Shown here: piece by piece, positions 15,085 through 24,353 of the stretch | How positions within the stretch are numbered: the stretch's first letter is position 1 | Layout: every line of letters begins with the position of its first letter | Origin: an uncultured Bacilli bacterium | GTDB taxonomy: Bacteria > Bacillota_I > Bacilli_A > RF39 > UBA660 | Reading direction: 5' to 3' | Length of the DNA stretch: 36,885 nt | Assembly: GCA_944372455.1 (NCBI GenBank) | Contig: CALVZF010000012.1 | Location: 1-36,885 of the forward strand | Position numbers and translations under genes: made by a program | Notes under the pieces: generated by a model | The model's database searches: none | The model's input: the letters and a program-made list of their open reading frames with translations, nothing else | Told to the model about the DNA's origin: nothing

Positions 15085-17673
15085 ATGAAAAAAGTAATAT
15101 TAATAGATGGAAACAATTTATTATTTAGAAGTTATTATGCAACTGCATACAATGGTAACTTTATGAAAAACTCTAAAAACTTTCCAACAAATGCTTTATT
15201 TGGTTTCGTAAATATGATAAATAAAATAATAGAAGAAGAACAACCTGTTTACGTTTTAGTGGCATTTGATAAAGGCAAAACCTTTAGACATGAAAAATAT
15301 GATTTTTATAAGCAAGGTAGAATTGAAACCCCTAATGAACTTAAAGTACAGTTTCCAATTGCTAAGGAAATTTTAGAATTGATGGGGATAAAATATTTAG
15401 AAGTAGATAATTATGAAGCAGATGATATAATAGGGACAATGGCTCGTATGTGTGATGAAAATGATAATTATATTGCAACTATTGTAAGTAGTGATAAAGA
15501 TTTATTACAACTAATTTCTAGTGATGTAGAGGTTAAACTCTTAAAACAAAAAGACTATATTAGAATGAATGAAAATACCTTCTTTGAAACTTATGGTATC
15601 AAACCGATAAATATAATAGATTTAAAAGCTCTTGAAGGTGATCCTTCAGATAATATTCCTGGAGTTAAAGGAATAGGTGAAAAGACGGCACTTACTTTAC
15701 TTAGAGAATATAAAACGATAGAAAACATATATGAAAATATTGATAAAATTAAGGGCAAAGTAAAAGAAAAATTAATGAATGATAAAGAAATGGCTTTTAA
15801 AAGTAAAGAAATCGCAACAATCTATAAATATGTACCTCTAGAATTAGATTTTGAGGACATAAAGATAAAAGAAGAAAATAAAGAACAACTACTAGAAAAA
15901 TTTGAAGAATTAGAATTTTATTCTTTCATAAAGAAACGAAAAGAAAATCAAAAAAAAGAAATAGTCGTAGATAGAGAGCCTATAATTATTAAAGATATAA
16001 ATGAAATAAATATTAAAGAAGAATGTGCCGTTTATTTGGAATTAGATGGTATAAACTATCATACTGCTAATATTTATGGTATGGGAGTTTACAATAATGA
16101 AGTAAGCTATTATATTCCTTATGAAATTTTAAAACAAAATCCAGAAATTTTAACGTCAAATATTAAATATACTTACGATATTAAAAAAGTATTAACCGCA
16201 CTAAAATGGCATGATATTAAAATTTCTAATCTTAATTTTGATACTATGATTGCAGCTTATCTTTTAAACTATAATGTTAAAGATGACATAAGTTATTTAG
16301 CTAATATTAGAGGTTATGATATTCCTTTTTATGATAATCTTAAAAAAGATAAAGAACTTACCACCGAAAAATTAGCTAAAATTTGTACTGATAAAGCAAA
16401 ATTTATTTTTGAAACTTATAATTTTTTCAAAGATCAAATGGAACAAGAAGAAGTAATAGATTTATATCAAAATATTGAGTATCCATTAGCTTTTGTACTT
16501 TCAGATATGGAATATACAGGAATACATGTTGATAAAAATATATTAGATGAAATGGGTATTAATTTAACTCAAAAAATAGATAATATTAAATCAGAAATTT
16601 ATAGTATGAGTGGAATAGAATTTAATATTGCGTCACCTAAACAATTGTCTGAAGTTTTATTTGAAAAATTAAAATTAAAAGGAATTGGAAAAAAAACTAA
16701 AAATGGTTATTCTACAAATGCTAATGTACTTAATAAGTTAATAGGAAGTCATCCAATAATAGAAAAAATATTAGAATATAGAACTCTTACTAAAATTTAC
16801 AGTACTTATATAGAAGGACTTAAATCTTCAATTTTAAGTGATGGAAAAATTCATACTATATATACTCAAACCTTAACTAGAACTGGAAGACTATCTAGTA
16901 TAGAACCTAATTTACAAAATATTCCTATAAGATATGAAGAAGGAAGATTAATTAGAAAAGCATTTGTCCCTAGTGAAAATAGTATATTAGTATCTAGTGA
17001 TTATTCACAAATTGAACTTCGTATACTAGCACATATTTCAAATTCAGAAGATTTAATAAAAGCATTTGATTCGCATGTAGATATTCATACAAAAACTGCT
17101 TCAGATATTTTTGGAGTAGATGTTAACTCAGTTACTAAAGAAATGAGAAGAACTGCTAAAGCGGTAAATTTTGGAATAATATATGGAATAAGTAGTTTTG
17201 GATTATCAGAAAATTTAGAAGTAGATACAAAAACTGCTAAAGCATTTATTGATAAGTATTTAGAAACCTTTAAAGGGGTAAAAGAATATATGGATAATAT
17301 TATAAAAGAAGCTTATCAAAATGGTTATGTTAAAACTTTAATGAATAGAAAAAGAGTGATTGAAGAATTAAAAAACACTAATTATATGATAAGACAACAA
17401 GGAGAAAGAATTGCGCTTAATACTCCAATTCAAGGTACTAGTGCAGATATAATTAAAAAAGCTATGATAGATGTGGCGAAAGCTTTTAAAACTCATAAAT
17501 TGAAAAGTAAAATGATTCTTCAGGTTCACGATGAATTAATATTTGATTGTTTAAAAGAAGAAAAAGAAGAAGTTTATAAAATAGTTAAAGATACAATGGA
17601 AAATGTTATGGACTTAAAAGTTAAATTAGAAGTAGAAATAGATAGTGGTAAGGATTGGTATGATGCTAAATAA
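15085..17673 (+). CDS. polA: DNA polymerase I
   Basis: Repair and Okazaki-fragment processing polymerase. The start is ATG at 15085, after GGTGGT. The order is: 5'-3' exonuclease (LIDGNNLLFRSYYA at the N-terminus; YEADDIIGTMA; SSDKDLLQL; LEGDPSDNIPGVKGIGEKTA), a 3'-5' exonuclease-like domain, then the polymerase with motif A (SSDYSQIELRILAH, D639), motif B (RRTAKAVNFGIIYG) and motif C (QVHDELIFD, D816). The 3'-5' domain reads CAVYLELDG where active enzymes have an FDTET-like motif, so proofreading is probably lost, as in Bacillus PolA. The length of 863 is normal. It overlaps the next gene. Confidence 0.96.
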   Translation: MKKVILIDGNNLLFRSYYATAYNGNFMKNSKNFPTNALFGFVNMINKIIEEEQPVYVLVAFDKGKTFRHEKYDFYKQGRIETPNELKVQFPIAKEILELMGIKYLEVDNYEADDIIGTMARMCDENDNYIATIVSSDKDLLQLISSDVEVKLLKQKDYIRMNENTFFETYGIKPINIIDLKALEGDPSDNIPGVKGIGEKTALTLLREYKTIENIYENIDKIKGKVKEKLMNDKEMAFKSKEIATIYKYVPLELDFEDIKIKEENKEQLLEKFEELEFYSFIKKRKENQKKEIVVDREPIIIKDINEINIKEECAVYLELDGINYHTANIYGMGVYNNEVSYYIPYEILKQNPEILTSNIKYTYDIKKVLTALKWHDIKISNLNFDTMIAAYLLNYNVKDDISYLANIRGYDIPFYDNLKKDKELTTEKLAKICTDKAKFIFETYNFFKDQMEQEEVIDLYQNIEYPLAFVLSDMEYTGIHVDKNILDEMGINLTQKIDNIKSEIYSMSGIEFNIASPKQLSEVLFEKLKLKGIGKKTKNGYSTNANVLNKLIGSHPIIEKILEYRTLTKIYSTYIEGLKSSILSDGKIHTIYTQTLTRTGRLSSIEPNLQNIPIRYEEGRLIRKAFVPSENSILVSSDYSQIELRILAHISNSEDLIKAFDSHVDIHTKTASDIFGVDVNSVTKEMRRTAKAVNFGIIYGISSFGLSENLEVDTKTAKAFIDKYLETFKGVKEYMDNIIKEAYQNGYVKTLMNRKRVIEELKNTNYMIRQQGERIALNTPIQGTSADIIKKAMIDVAKAFKTHKLKSKMILQVHDELIFDCLKEEKEEVYKIVKDTMENVMDLKVKLEVEIDSGKDWYDAK

Positions 17674-18628
17674 TGATGAAGTTATTGAAATAATTAATAA
17701 AAATTATTATGAAAGACAAATAAAATATAAAATACATAGAGAAGAAAGCTTAAAAAAGAAAAGATTTAAAGCCCAAAAAAGAATAAAAGCTATTAAACTA
17801 TCTTTAGCGGTTGGAACTTTGTGTATATGTTCATTAGTTTTTGCTTTAGGATTGCAATATCAAAAACCTAATGAAAATATTTCATCTACTTCTTCAATAG
17901 TATTAAATACTAATATAAATCAAGATATTAATACTAATCAATCATATAAAGATCTTTTTGATAATTATTGTAATAGTGTTTATAATATAAATCCTGAGAT
18001 TGCCTATTCATTAGCGCTTGAACTTACTGATAACTTTACTAATAAAGAGTATTTAGAAACTTTAAATCCTGCTTTTAAAGTTTCTAATAAAAAAGTATCT
18101 AATGTAGAACAAGGTATAATAATTTTTTTAAGACATTTAAGTCAAATCCCTCAAGATTTTAACTTATCAGCTGAACAAATTTTAAATAAGAATTTTAATT
18201 CTAAGGAAAAAGGTAATGAACCATATAAAGTAAAATACTATTCGGATTTATTTGGGATAGATGAAGTTTTAACATTAGCAATACAGTACCAAGAATCTTC
18301 AAAAGATGGGATTCCTTATAATAGTAATGCTTATCTAAATTATAATAATCCAGCGGGTTTAATGAACCCAGCTAATCCAAGTGAATTATGGAAATTTGAA
18401 AGTCCTGATGCTGGAATTATAGAACATATTGTACAGCTTAGATATAATTATATAGATAAAGGATTTGATACTCCTTCTAAAATTAGAAATTTATATGCTC
18501 CAACTAATGCTAAAAATGATCCTAATGACTTAAATAAATACTGGGTAGAAGGAGTAACTCATTTTATGGAAACTTTTAACAGTGAAAATGATATATTTAA
18601 CAATAATGAGTTTACTAAGAAAAATTAG
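17660..18628 (+). CDS. Membrane-anchored glucosaminidase-like cell-wall protein
   Basis: The start lies in the end of polA; ATGs at 17660 and 17663 are both possible behind TAAGGA. The roughly 322-residue protein has a basic, coiled N-terminus, one transmembrane helix (about residues 46-68, LSLAVGTLCICSLVFALGL), and an external region. Its last third has YYSDLFGIDEVLTLAIQYQES, NSNAYLNYNNPAGLM and a Trp-rich tail typical of lysozyme-fold glucosaminidase/muramidase domains; the Glu in QES is the likely catalytic acid. A peptidoglycan-cleaving role is inferred. It is translationally linked to polA, without an evident functional link, and closed by a terminator. Confidence 0.7.
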   Translation: MMLNNDEVIEIINKNYYERQIKYKIHREESLKKKRFKAQKRIKAIKLSLAVGTLCICSLVFALGLQYQKPNENISSTSSIVLNTNINQDINTNQSYKDLFDNYCNSVYNINPEIAYSLALELTDNFTNKEYLETLNPAFKVSNKKVSNVEQGIIIFLRHLSQIPQDFNLSAEQILNKNFNSKEKGNEPYKVKYYSDLFGIDEVLTLAIQYQESSKDGIPYNSNAYLNYNNPAGLMNPANPSELWKFESPDAGIIEHIVQLRYNYIDKGFDTPSKIRNLYAPTNAKNDPNDLNKYWVEGVTHFMETFNSENDIFNNNEFTKKN

Positions 18629-18647
18629 CTAAAAACTAATTTTTTTC
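18619..18647 (+). terminator. Terminator of the polA operon, overlapping the last codons
   Basis: AAAAATTAG (18620-18628) pairs with CTAATTTTT (18636-18644), loop of seven, followed by Ts. The stop codon is within the 5' arm. Confidence 0.78.
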
Positions 18648-18670
18648 TTTATTATATTTGAATTTTATTA

Positions 18671-18676
18671 TATAAT
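18671..18676 (+). promoter_or_regulatory. -10 box of the proS operon
   Basis: TATAAT before a strong TGGAGGCGA Shine-Dalgarno. No convincing -35. Confidence 0.45.
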
Positions 18677-18699
18677 TAATAAGACATGGAGGCGATTTT

Positions 18700-20388
18700 A
18701 TGAAACTCAAAAACAGTTTTTTTTATACTTTAAGAGAGAATGTAAAAGATGAAGAGAGTGTAAGTGGAAATTTATTAGTAAGAAGCGGAATGATTAAAAA
18801 AAGTTCTAGTGGAGTTTATATGCTTATGCCTCTTGGATTAAAAACTATTAAAAATATTGAGAATGTTGTGAGAACTGAAATGAATAATGCAGGATCACAA
18901 GAACTTTTAATGCCTTCTTTAATTCATGAAGAAGTATATGAAAAATCTGGAAGGACTAAAAGTTTTGGAAGTAGTATCTTTAAACTTAATGATAGATATG
19001 ATAAACCTTATGTTTTAGGACCAACTCACGAAGAATTATTTGTACTTGCAGCCAAAGAAAAAATTAAATCATATAAAGATATGCCATTTAATATTTATCA
19101 AATACAAAATAAATTTAGAGATGAAGCAAGGCCAAGATATGGATTAATTCGTGTTAGAGAGTTTACCATGAAAGATGCTTATTCTTTTGATAAAGATTTA
19201 GAAGGCTTAGATAAATCGTATTCAAAAATTTATAATGCTTATAAAAATATTTTTAATAAATTAGGAATAAATTACAAAATTGTTAAAGCCGATACAGGAG
19301 TAATGGGAGGACTTTTATCTGAAGAGTTTCAAGCCTTATCTTCTATTGGAGAAGATAGATTAATTACTTGTACCTCTTGTGATTATGCATCTAATATAGA
19401 AGTAGCGGAGTGTGTTACTGAAAAATGTATTAAAGAAACTTTAAAGCCAAAGGAATTAGTACATACTCCTAAAGCTAAAACTATTGAAGAAGTATCGAAT
19501 TATTTAAATCTTCCAAAAAGCAAACTTTTAAAGGCAGTAGTAGTAAAAGCTGATGAGGAGTTAGTACTATGCTTATTAAGAGGAGATAGGGAGTTAAATG
19601 ATGTTAAACTTTCTAAACTATTAGACAATAAAGAAATTACTTTAGCACTTCCTAATGAGGTTGATTCTTTTACTTGCCAAGGATTTATTGGTCCAATTGA
19701 CCTTAATATTAAAGTAGTAATTGATAATGAAGTTTTAGAAATGACTAATTTTGTAGTAGGAGCTAACAAAGAAGATTACCACTATATAAATGTTAACTTA
19801 AATGATTTTAAATATGATATAGCAGGTGATATTAGATTCATCACGTTAGATGATGTTTGCCCTAAATGTGGTGGTAAATTAGAAAGTGTTAAGGGAATAG
19901 AAATTGGAAATACTTTTAAACTTGGTACTAAATATTCTACTTGTTTAAATTTAAATTATTTAGATGAATCAAATAAACTTAAACCAGTAGTAATGGGAAG
20001 TTATGGAATTGGAATTGGAAGATGTATGGCTGCAATAGCTGAACAAAATAATGATGAAAAAGGTCTTATTTGGCCAATTAATATTGCACCATATAAAGTA
20101 GCTATTGTAATTATAAGTACAAAAGATGAAAACCAAGTAAATTATGCAACTGAGCTTTACAATAATTTAAATAATTTAGGAATTGATACTTTACTAGATG
20201 ATAGAGATGAAAGACCTGGAATTAAATTTAATGATATGGATTTAATAGGACTTCCAATTAGAATAGTAGTTGGAAAATCTTTAAATGAAAATTTAGTAGA
20301 AATTAAATTGAGAAAAGATAATGAATCTAAAAATATCAAATTGGATGAAGTTATAGATTATATTAAAAATATTATTGATAATAATTAA
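18700..20388 (+). CDS. proS: Prolyl-tRNA synthetase
   Basis: Charges tRNA-Pro. The bacterial type is shown by class II motif 1 (KTIKNIENVVRTEMNNAGSQELLMPSL), motif 2 (FRDEARPRYGLIRVREFTMKDAYSFD) and motif 3 (GSYGIGIGRCMAAIAEQ), with an editing (INS) domain between about residues 225 and 385 that contains CTSCDYASNIE and a CPKCGG pair. The C-terminal part is the anticodon-binding domain. The length of 562 is normal. The start is fixed by GGAGG eight bases upstream. First gene of a three-gene operon with a nucleotide kinase and alaS. No T-box leader is seen. Confidence 0.96.
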   Translation: MKLKNSFFYTLRENVKDEESVSGNLLVRSGMIKKSSSGVYMLMPLGLKTIKNIENVVRTEMNNAGSQELLMPSLIHEEVYEKSGRTKSFGSSIFKLNDRYDKPYVLGPTHEELFVLAAKEKIKSYKDMPFNIYQIQNKFRDEARPRYGLIRVREFTMKDAYSFDKDLEGLDKSYSKIYNAYKNIFNKLGINYKIVKADTGVMGGLLSEEFQALSSIGEDRLITCTSCDYASNIEVAECVTEKCIKETLKPKELVHTPKAKTIEEVSNYLNLPKSKLLKAVVVKADEELVLCLLRGDRELNDVKLSKLLDNKEITLALPNEVDSFTCQGFIGPIDLNIKVVIDNEVLEMTNFVVGANKEDYHYINVNLNDFKYDIAGDIRFITLDDVCPKCGGKLESVKGIEIGNTFKLGTKYSTCLNLNYLDESNKLKPVVMGSYGIGIGRCMAAIAEQNNDEKGLIWPINIAPYKVAIVIISTKDENQVNYATELYNNLNNLGIDTLLDDRDERPGIKFNDMDLIGLPIRIVVGKSLNENLVEIKLRKDNESKNIKLDEVIDYIKNIIDNN

Positions 20389-20416
20389 TTATAAAATCAC
20401 TTAGGAGGATTATAGT

Positions 20417-20983
20417 ATGGAATTAATAAACAGTGAACCAACTATTATTTTAATATGTGGAAAAGCTAGACATGGAAAAACTACTACTGGAGAATTTATA
20501 AAAGAATATTATGAAGCTCAAAATAAAAAAGTTACTACTACCTTAATCGCACTATATTTAAAATTATATGTTAAAAATTTCTTTGGTTGGGACGGAAAAG
20601 ATGAGACTAAGCCAAGAGAATTATTACAACAACTTGGTACAGAAGTAATTAGAAAGGGCTTAAATAAAGAAACCTTTTTCATTGATAGAACTATTGAAGA
20701 TATTGAAATTTTAAAACATTTTTTTAATATATTCATAATTGATGATATACGTTTTCCTTTAGAAATAGAAAGTTTAAAAGCTAGTTTTAAAAATGTAATA
20801 ACTTTAAAACTTGAAAGAAATAATTTTGAAAGTGATTTAAATAGTAAACAACTAACACACTCAACAGAAACTGCTTTAGATAATTATCAAAATTATGATT
20901 ACATTATTAAAAATAATGGTACATTAGATGAATTAAAAGAAAAGGTAATTAATGTAATAAAGGATGTGAAGATAGATGGCTAA
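20417..20983 (+). CDS. P-loop kinase, deoxynucleoside monophosphate kinase-like
   Basis: A 188-residue P-loop NTPase with Walker A ICGKARHGKTTTGEFI (residues 14-29) and a later hydrophobic strand ending in Asp (NIFIIDDIRFPLEIESL, about 108-124) as in nucleotide kinases. WDGKDETKPRELLQQLGTEVIR resembles the region around the monophosphate site of phage-type dNMP kinases. Phosphorylation of a (deoxy)nucleotide is the best guess; a precise substrate cannot be named. It starts after AGGAGG 28 bases behind proS and overlaps alaS by 8 bases. Confidence 0.72.
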   Translation: MELINSEPTIILICGKARHGKTTTGEFIKEYYEAQNKKVTTTLIALYLKLYVKNFFGWDGKDETKPRELLQQLGTEVIRKGLNKETFFIDRTIEDIEILKHFFNIFIIDDIRFPLEIESLKASFKNVITLKLERNNFESDLNSKQLTHSTETALDNYQNYDYIIKNNGTLDELKEKVINVIKDVKIDG

Positions 20984-22748
20984 AAATTTAAAAGACTTAT
21001 ATTTAGATTTCTTTGTATCAAAAGGGCATACAAAAATAGAATCTGCTTCTGTAATACCAGAAAATGATCCAACTTGCCTATTTAATACTGCTGGTATGCA
21101 ACCATTAATACCATACTTACTAGGTGAAGCTCATCCAATGGGGAAAAGACTTACTGATGTTCAAAAATGTTTTAGATTAACAGATTTGGATAAAGTGGGA
21201 GATAAAACTCATCATACTTTTTTTGAAATGTTGGGAAATTGGAGTCTAGGTGATTATTTTAAAAAAGATTCTATTGCTTGGAGCTTTGAGTTTTTAACTA
21301 AGGTTTTAAATATTCCTGTAGAAAAATTAGCGGTTACAGTATTTAAAGGGAACGAATTAGTTGAAGCTGATAATGAAAGTGTAGAACACTGGATAGAACA
21401 AGGAATTCCCAAAGAAAGAATTGCTTACCTTGGAGAAAAAGATAATTGGTGGGGAGTAGAATCTGGAGGACCTTGTGGACCTGATACTGAAATTTTCTAT
21501 TTTAGAAGTGATGAAGAAGTCCCAAAAGTATTTGACCCTAAAGATGATAGATGGGTAGAAATTTGGAATAATGTATTTATGCAATACAATAAAACTTCAG
21601 ATGGTAAATTTGAAACTTTAAAACAAAAAAATGTAGATACCGGTATGGGGGTAGAAAGAACCACTGCTATCTTAGAAGGCAAAACAGATAACTATGAAAC
21701 TTCAATTTGGAAAGATGTAATTGAAAAAATTGAAAAATTATCAAATAAAAGTTACCAAAATGAAGAATATGCTAAAGCAATGAGAATTGTAGCAGATCAT
21801 ATACGAGCAGTCGTTATAATTACTGCGGATGACGCTAATATAGTACCATCTAATACTGATCAAGGTTATATTTTAAGAAGATTAATTCGTAGGATGATTA
21901 GATATGCTAAAAAACTAGAAATTGATATAAATAGTGATTTTGATTTAGAACTTGCTAAATTAATTTTTAAAAAATATGGTAAATATTATAAAGAAATTGA
22001 AAGAAATAAAGATAGAATCTTAGAAGTTTTAAAACAAGAAAAAGAAAAATTTGCTAAGACTCTTGAAAAAGGTATTAAAGAATTTAATAAGATTACTGAA
22101 ATATTAAAAAAACAAAATATTAATACAATAAATGGTAAAACTGTTTTTAGACTTTATGATACATTTGGGTTTCCACCTGAAATGACAAAAGAGTTTGCAG
22201 ATGAAATTGGTATGGATTTAGATATGGAAGGATTTCATAAATTTTTTAATGAACATCAAGAAAAATCTAGAAAAGGCGCTACAGAAAAATTTAAGGGTGG
22301 ATTAGCTGATCATTCTTTAATTAATATTAAATATCATACCGCAACTCATTTACTTCACCAAGCACTAAAAGATGTATTGGGTAATGATGTTAATCAAAAA
22401 GGATCTAATATCAATTCAGAAAGATTAAGATTTGATTTCTCATATCCAGCTAAACTTACTGATGAACAAAAGAAAAAAGTAGAAACAATTGTGAACGAAA
22501 AAATAAGTGAAGCATTAGATGTTTCAATGGAAGAAATGAGTGTAGAAGAAGCAAAACAAAGAGGCGCAGTAGGATTATTTGCTAATAAATATGGAGAAAT
22601 TGTAAAAGTTTATTCTATTGGTAATTATTCTAAAGAAATTTGTGGGGGACCTCATGTAAAAAATACTAGTGAATTAGGGGTATTTAAAATAATAAAAGAA
22701 GAAGCAGTAGGCGCTGGAGTAAGAAGAATTAAAGCAACACTAAGCTAA
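20976..22748 (+). CDS. alaS: Alanyl-tRNA synthetase, short form without C-Ala domain
   Basis: Charges tRNA-Ala. The catalytic core has FFVSKGHTKIESASVIP, THHTFFEMLGNWSLGDYFKKDSI, VEIWNNVFMQYN and the GMGVERTTAILEG motif 3; the tRNA-recognition domain follows, then the editing domain with HTATHLLH (H454, H458) and CGGPH (C556, H560). The protein ends right after the editing domain at 590 residues; common bacterial AlaRS has about 870 with a DHHA1-type C-Ala domain. The natural terminus (VRRIKATLS then stop, followed by a terminator) argues that this is a short form, not a frameshift. Short AlaRS forms occur in some reduced lineages. Confidence 0.93.
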   Translation: MAKNLKDLYLDFFVSKGHTKIESASVIPENDPTCLFNTAGMQPLIPYLLGEAHPMGKRLTDVQKCFRLTDLDKVGDKTHHTFFEMLGNWSLGDYFKKDSIAWSFEFLTKVLNIPVEKLAVTVFKGNELVEADNESVEHWIEQGIPKERIAYLGEKDNWWGVESGGPCGPDTEIFYFRSDEEVPKVFDPKDDRWVEIWNNVFMQYNKTSDGKFETLKQKNVDTGMGVERTTAILEGKTDNYETSIWKDVIEKIEKLSNKSYQNEEYAKAMRIVADHIRAVVIITADDANIVPSNTDQGYILRRLIRRMIRYAKKLEIDINSDFDLELAKLIFKKYGKYYKEIERNKDRILEVLKQEKEKFAKTLEKGIKEFNKITEILKKQNINTINGKTVFRLYDTFGFPPEMTKEFADEIGMDLDMEGFHKFFNEHQEKSRKGATEKFKGGLADHSLINIKYHTATHLLHQALKDVLGNDVNQKGSNINSERLRFDFSYPAKLTDEQKKKVETIVNEKISEALDVSMEEMSVEEAKQRGAVGLFANKYGEIVKVYSIGNYSKEICGGPHVKNTSELGVFKIIKEEAVGAGVRRIKATLS

Positions 22749-22755
22749 TAATATA

Positions 22756-22792
22756 AAAATCAATATCACAAAATTAATATGATATTGATTTT
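22756..22792. terminator. Bidirectional terminator between alaS and the DUF6512 gene
   Basis: A perfect 13-bp stem AAAATCAATATCA/TGATATTGATTTT (22756-22768 with 22780-22792) with a loop of eleven. T-runs lie on both strands; the minus-strand stop codon overlaps the right arm. It serves both convergent genes. Confidence 0.88.
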
Positions 22793-23330
22793 ATTTATAA
22801 TAAGTATATAATCCGTATTTATTGTTTGAAAAATCATACAATAATGGAACTTTTATCGGGTAATAAGTTAATAATCCATATACAGTAAAAATAATTGGAA
22901 TAACAATAACAGATATAATATTTAAAGTTTTATAGTGCTTATTATTTTTAATAATATAATAACTAAAAATTTGTCCAATAATAATAGAGATAAAATAAAT
23001 AATTAAAGTTATAATCATGTTTTCTTTTTTATTCATTAAATAATAAATAGGAGTAAAAGTTAATACTAAAAAAATAATTGTAATAATAGAACTTGTTAGT
23101 AAAGCAAAACAAAAATTTTCTCTATTATATTTTTTTAAAATAAAATATTCAATAATTCCATAAATCATAATAGTCGTAAAAATCATTTTTGTATGTTCAA
23201 AAATACTTTCATTTACAGGAAAAAATATACTTGTAAAAGTATTAGGAAATAACTCATAAACAAAATGAGTTAAAAAGCTTAGTAAAAAAATTGAAAATAC
23301 ATTAATAATAAATATTTTTTTTAAACTCAT
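22791..23330 (-). CDS. DUF6512 family integral membrane protein
   Basis: A 179-residue protein with about five or six hydrophobic segments. The N-terminal LTHFVYELFPN followed by FFPVNESIFEHTKMIF is the recognisable signature of the DUF6512 family of small Bacillota membrane proteins, whose function is unknown. A strong GGAGG sequence precedes the start on the minus strand. It is divergent from uvsE with about 50 bases between the starts and convergent with alaS. No lipobox or catalytic residues are seen. Confidence 0.78.
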   Translation of the reverse strand: MSLKKIFIINVFSIFLLSFLTHFVYELFPNTFTSIFFPVNESIFEHTKMIFTTIMIYGIIEYFILKKYNRENFCFALLTSSIITIIFLVLTFTPIYYLMNKKENMIITLIIYFISIIIGQIFSYYIIKNNKHYKTLNIISVIVIPIIFTVYGLLTYYPIKVPLLYDFSNNKYGLYTYYK

Positions 23331-23384
23331 TTTTTTCCTCCTTTAAAAATTCAATTTATTACCATAATAATAATGGTGATTATT

Positions 23385-24344
23385 ATGAGAATAAGATTAG
23401 GTTATGCTGCATTATCTAAAACTTTAAAAGATTTTACTACTTCTAGAACATTAACTTATACTAATTATTTAAAAATGGATGAAGATAAAAGATTAGAAAT
23501 AATTAATCAGAAAATAATAGCTAATTTTAAAGCGTTAGAAGAAATAATTAAATATAATATTAAAAATAATTTTCATTTTTATCGTTTAACCTCAAAGCTT
23601 ATTCCTTTAGCTACAAAATCTGATGTCAAATTTGATTATTTAAAAAAATATCAAAAATATTACACTAAAATTGGTAATTTAATAAATAAAAGTAAAATGA
23701 GAGTAGATACTCATCCAGATCAATATTGTGTATTAAATAGTGTAAATAAAGAAACCTTAAGTAACACTATTAGTATACTTAAATTTCAACAAAATATGCT
23801 AGAATCATTCAATATTAAAGAACCTAAATTAGTACTTCATGTAGGTAGTAACGCTTTTGGAAAAGTTAATAGTATAGCTAGGTTTAAAAATAATTTTAAA
23901 AAACTTGATCCTAAAATACAAAATATGATAATTATAGAAAACGATGATAAAGTATTTAATATACAAGATGTATTAAGACTTTGTAAAGATTTAAAAATTC
24001 CTATGGTACTTGATTATCATCATTTTATGTGCAATAATAATGGTGAAAAAATTTCTCTATATATTAAAGATATATTTGATACTTGGAATAATCAAAAGTT
24101 AAATCCTAAAGTTCATTTTTCTTCTCCAAAAAGTAAATTAAAAAAAGAATTTAGAAGTCATCACGAATATATAAATGTAGATGACTTTATAAACTTTATA
24201 GAACAAATTAAATTTATAAATAGAGATTTTGATATTATGATAGAAGCTAAAATGAAAGATGATGCTTTAAGTAGGCTTGTAAGAGAATTAAAATATAAAA
24301 CAAACTATAAATTTATAGATGAAACCACTTTTGAAGTTACTTAG
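23385..24344 (+). CDS. uvsE: UV DNA damage endonuclease UvsE/UVDE
   Basis: TIM-barrel metalloenzyme that nicks DNA 5' of UV photoproducts and abasic sites. The start is ATG at 23385 behind GGTGAT (an in-frame GTG at 23373 is part of that site). Family residues are visible: RLGYAA at the N-terminus, HFYRLTSKLIPLATK, VDTHPDQYCVLNS around residue 107, LVLHVGS around 150, IIENDD around 185, PMVLDYHH around 206, VHFSSPKS and DIMIEAKMKDDAL. The length of 319 is normal. The next gene follows after 9 bases. In spore formers this enzyme helps protect spore DNA; see the shared-leader finding. Confidence 0.92.
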   Translation: MRIRLGYAALSKTLKDFTTSRTLTYTNYLKMDEDKRLEIINQKIIANFKALEEIIKYNIKNNFHFYRLTSKLIPLATKSDVKFDYLKKYQKYYTKIGNLINKSKMRVDTHPDQYCVLNSVNKETLSNTISILKFQQNMLESFNIKEPKLVLHVGSNAFGKVNSIARFKNNFKKLDPKIQNMIIIENDDKVFNIQDVLRLCKDLKIPMVLDYHHFMCNNNGEKISLYIKDIFDTWNNQKLNPKVHFSSPKSKLKKEFRSHHEYINVDDFINFIEQIKFINRDFDIMIEAKMKDDALSRLVRELKYKTNYKFIDETTFEVT

Positions 24345-24353
24345 GAGGTACTT

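Noticed and set aside
20976-22748. Short alaS as a pseudogene or a frameshifted gene
   Set aside because: All catalytic and editing motifs are intact, the stop is followed at once by a bidirectional terminator, and no DHHA1-like sequence is seen in other frames after it.
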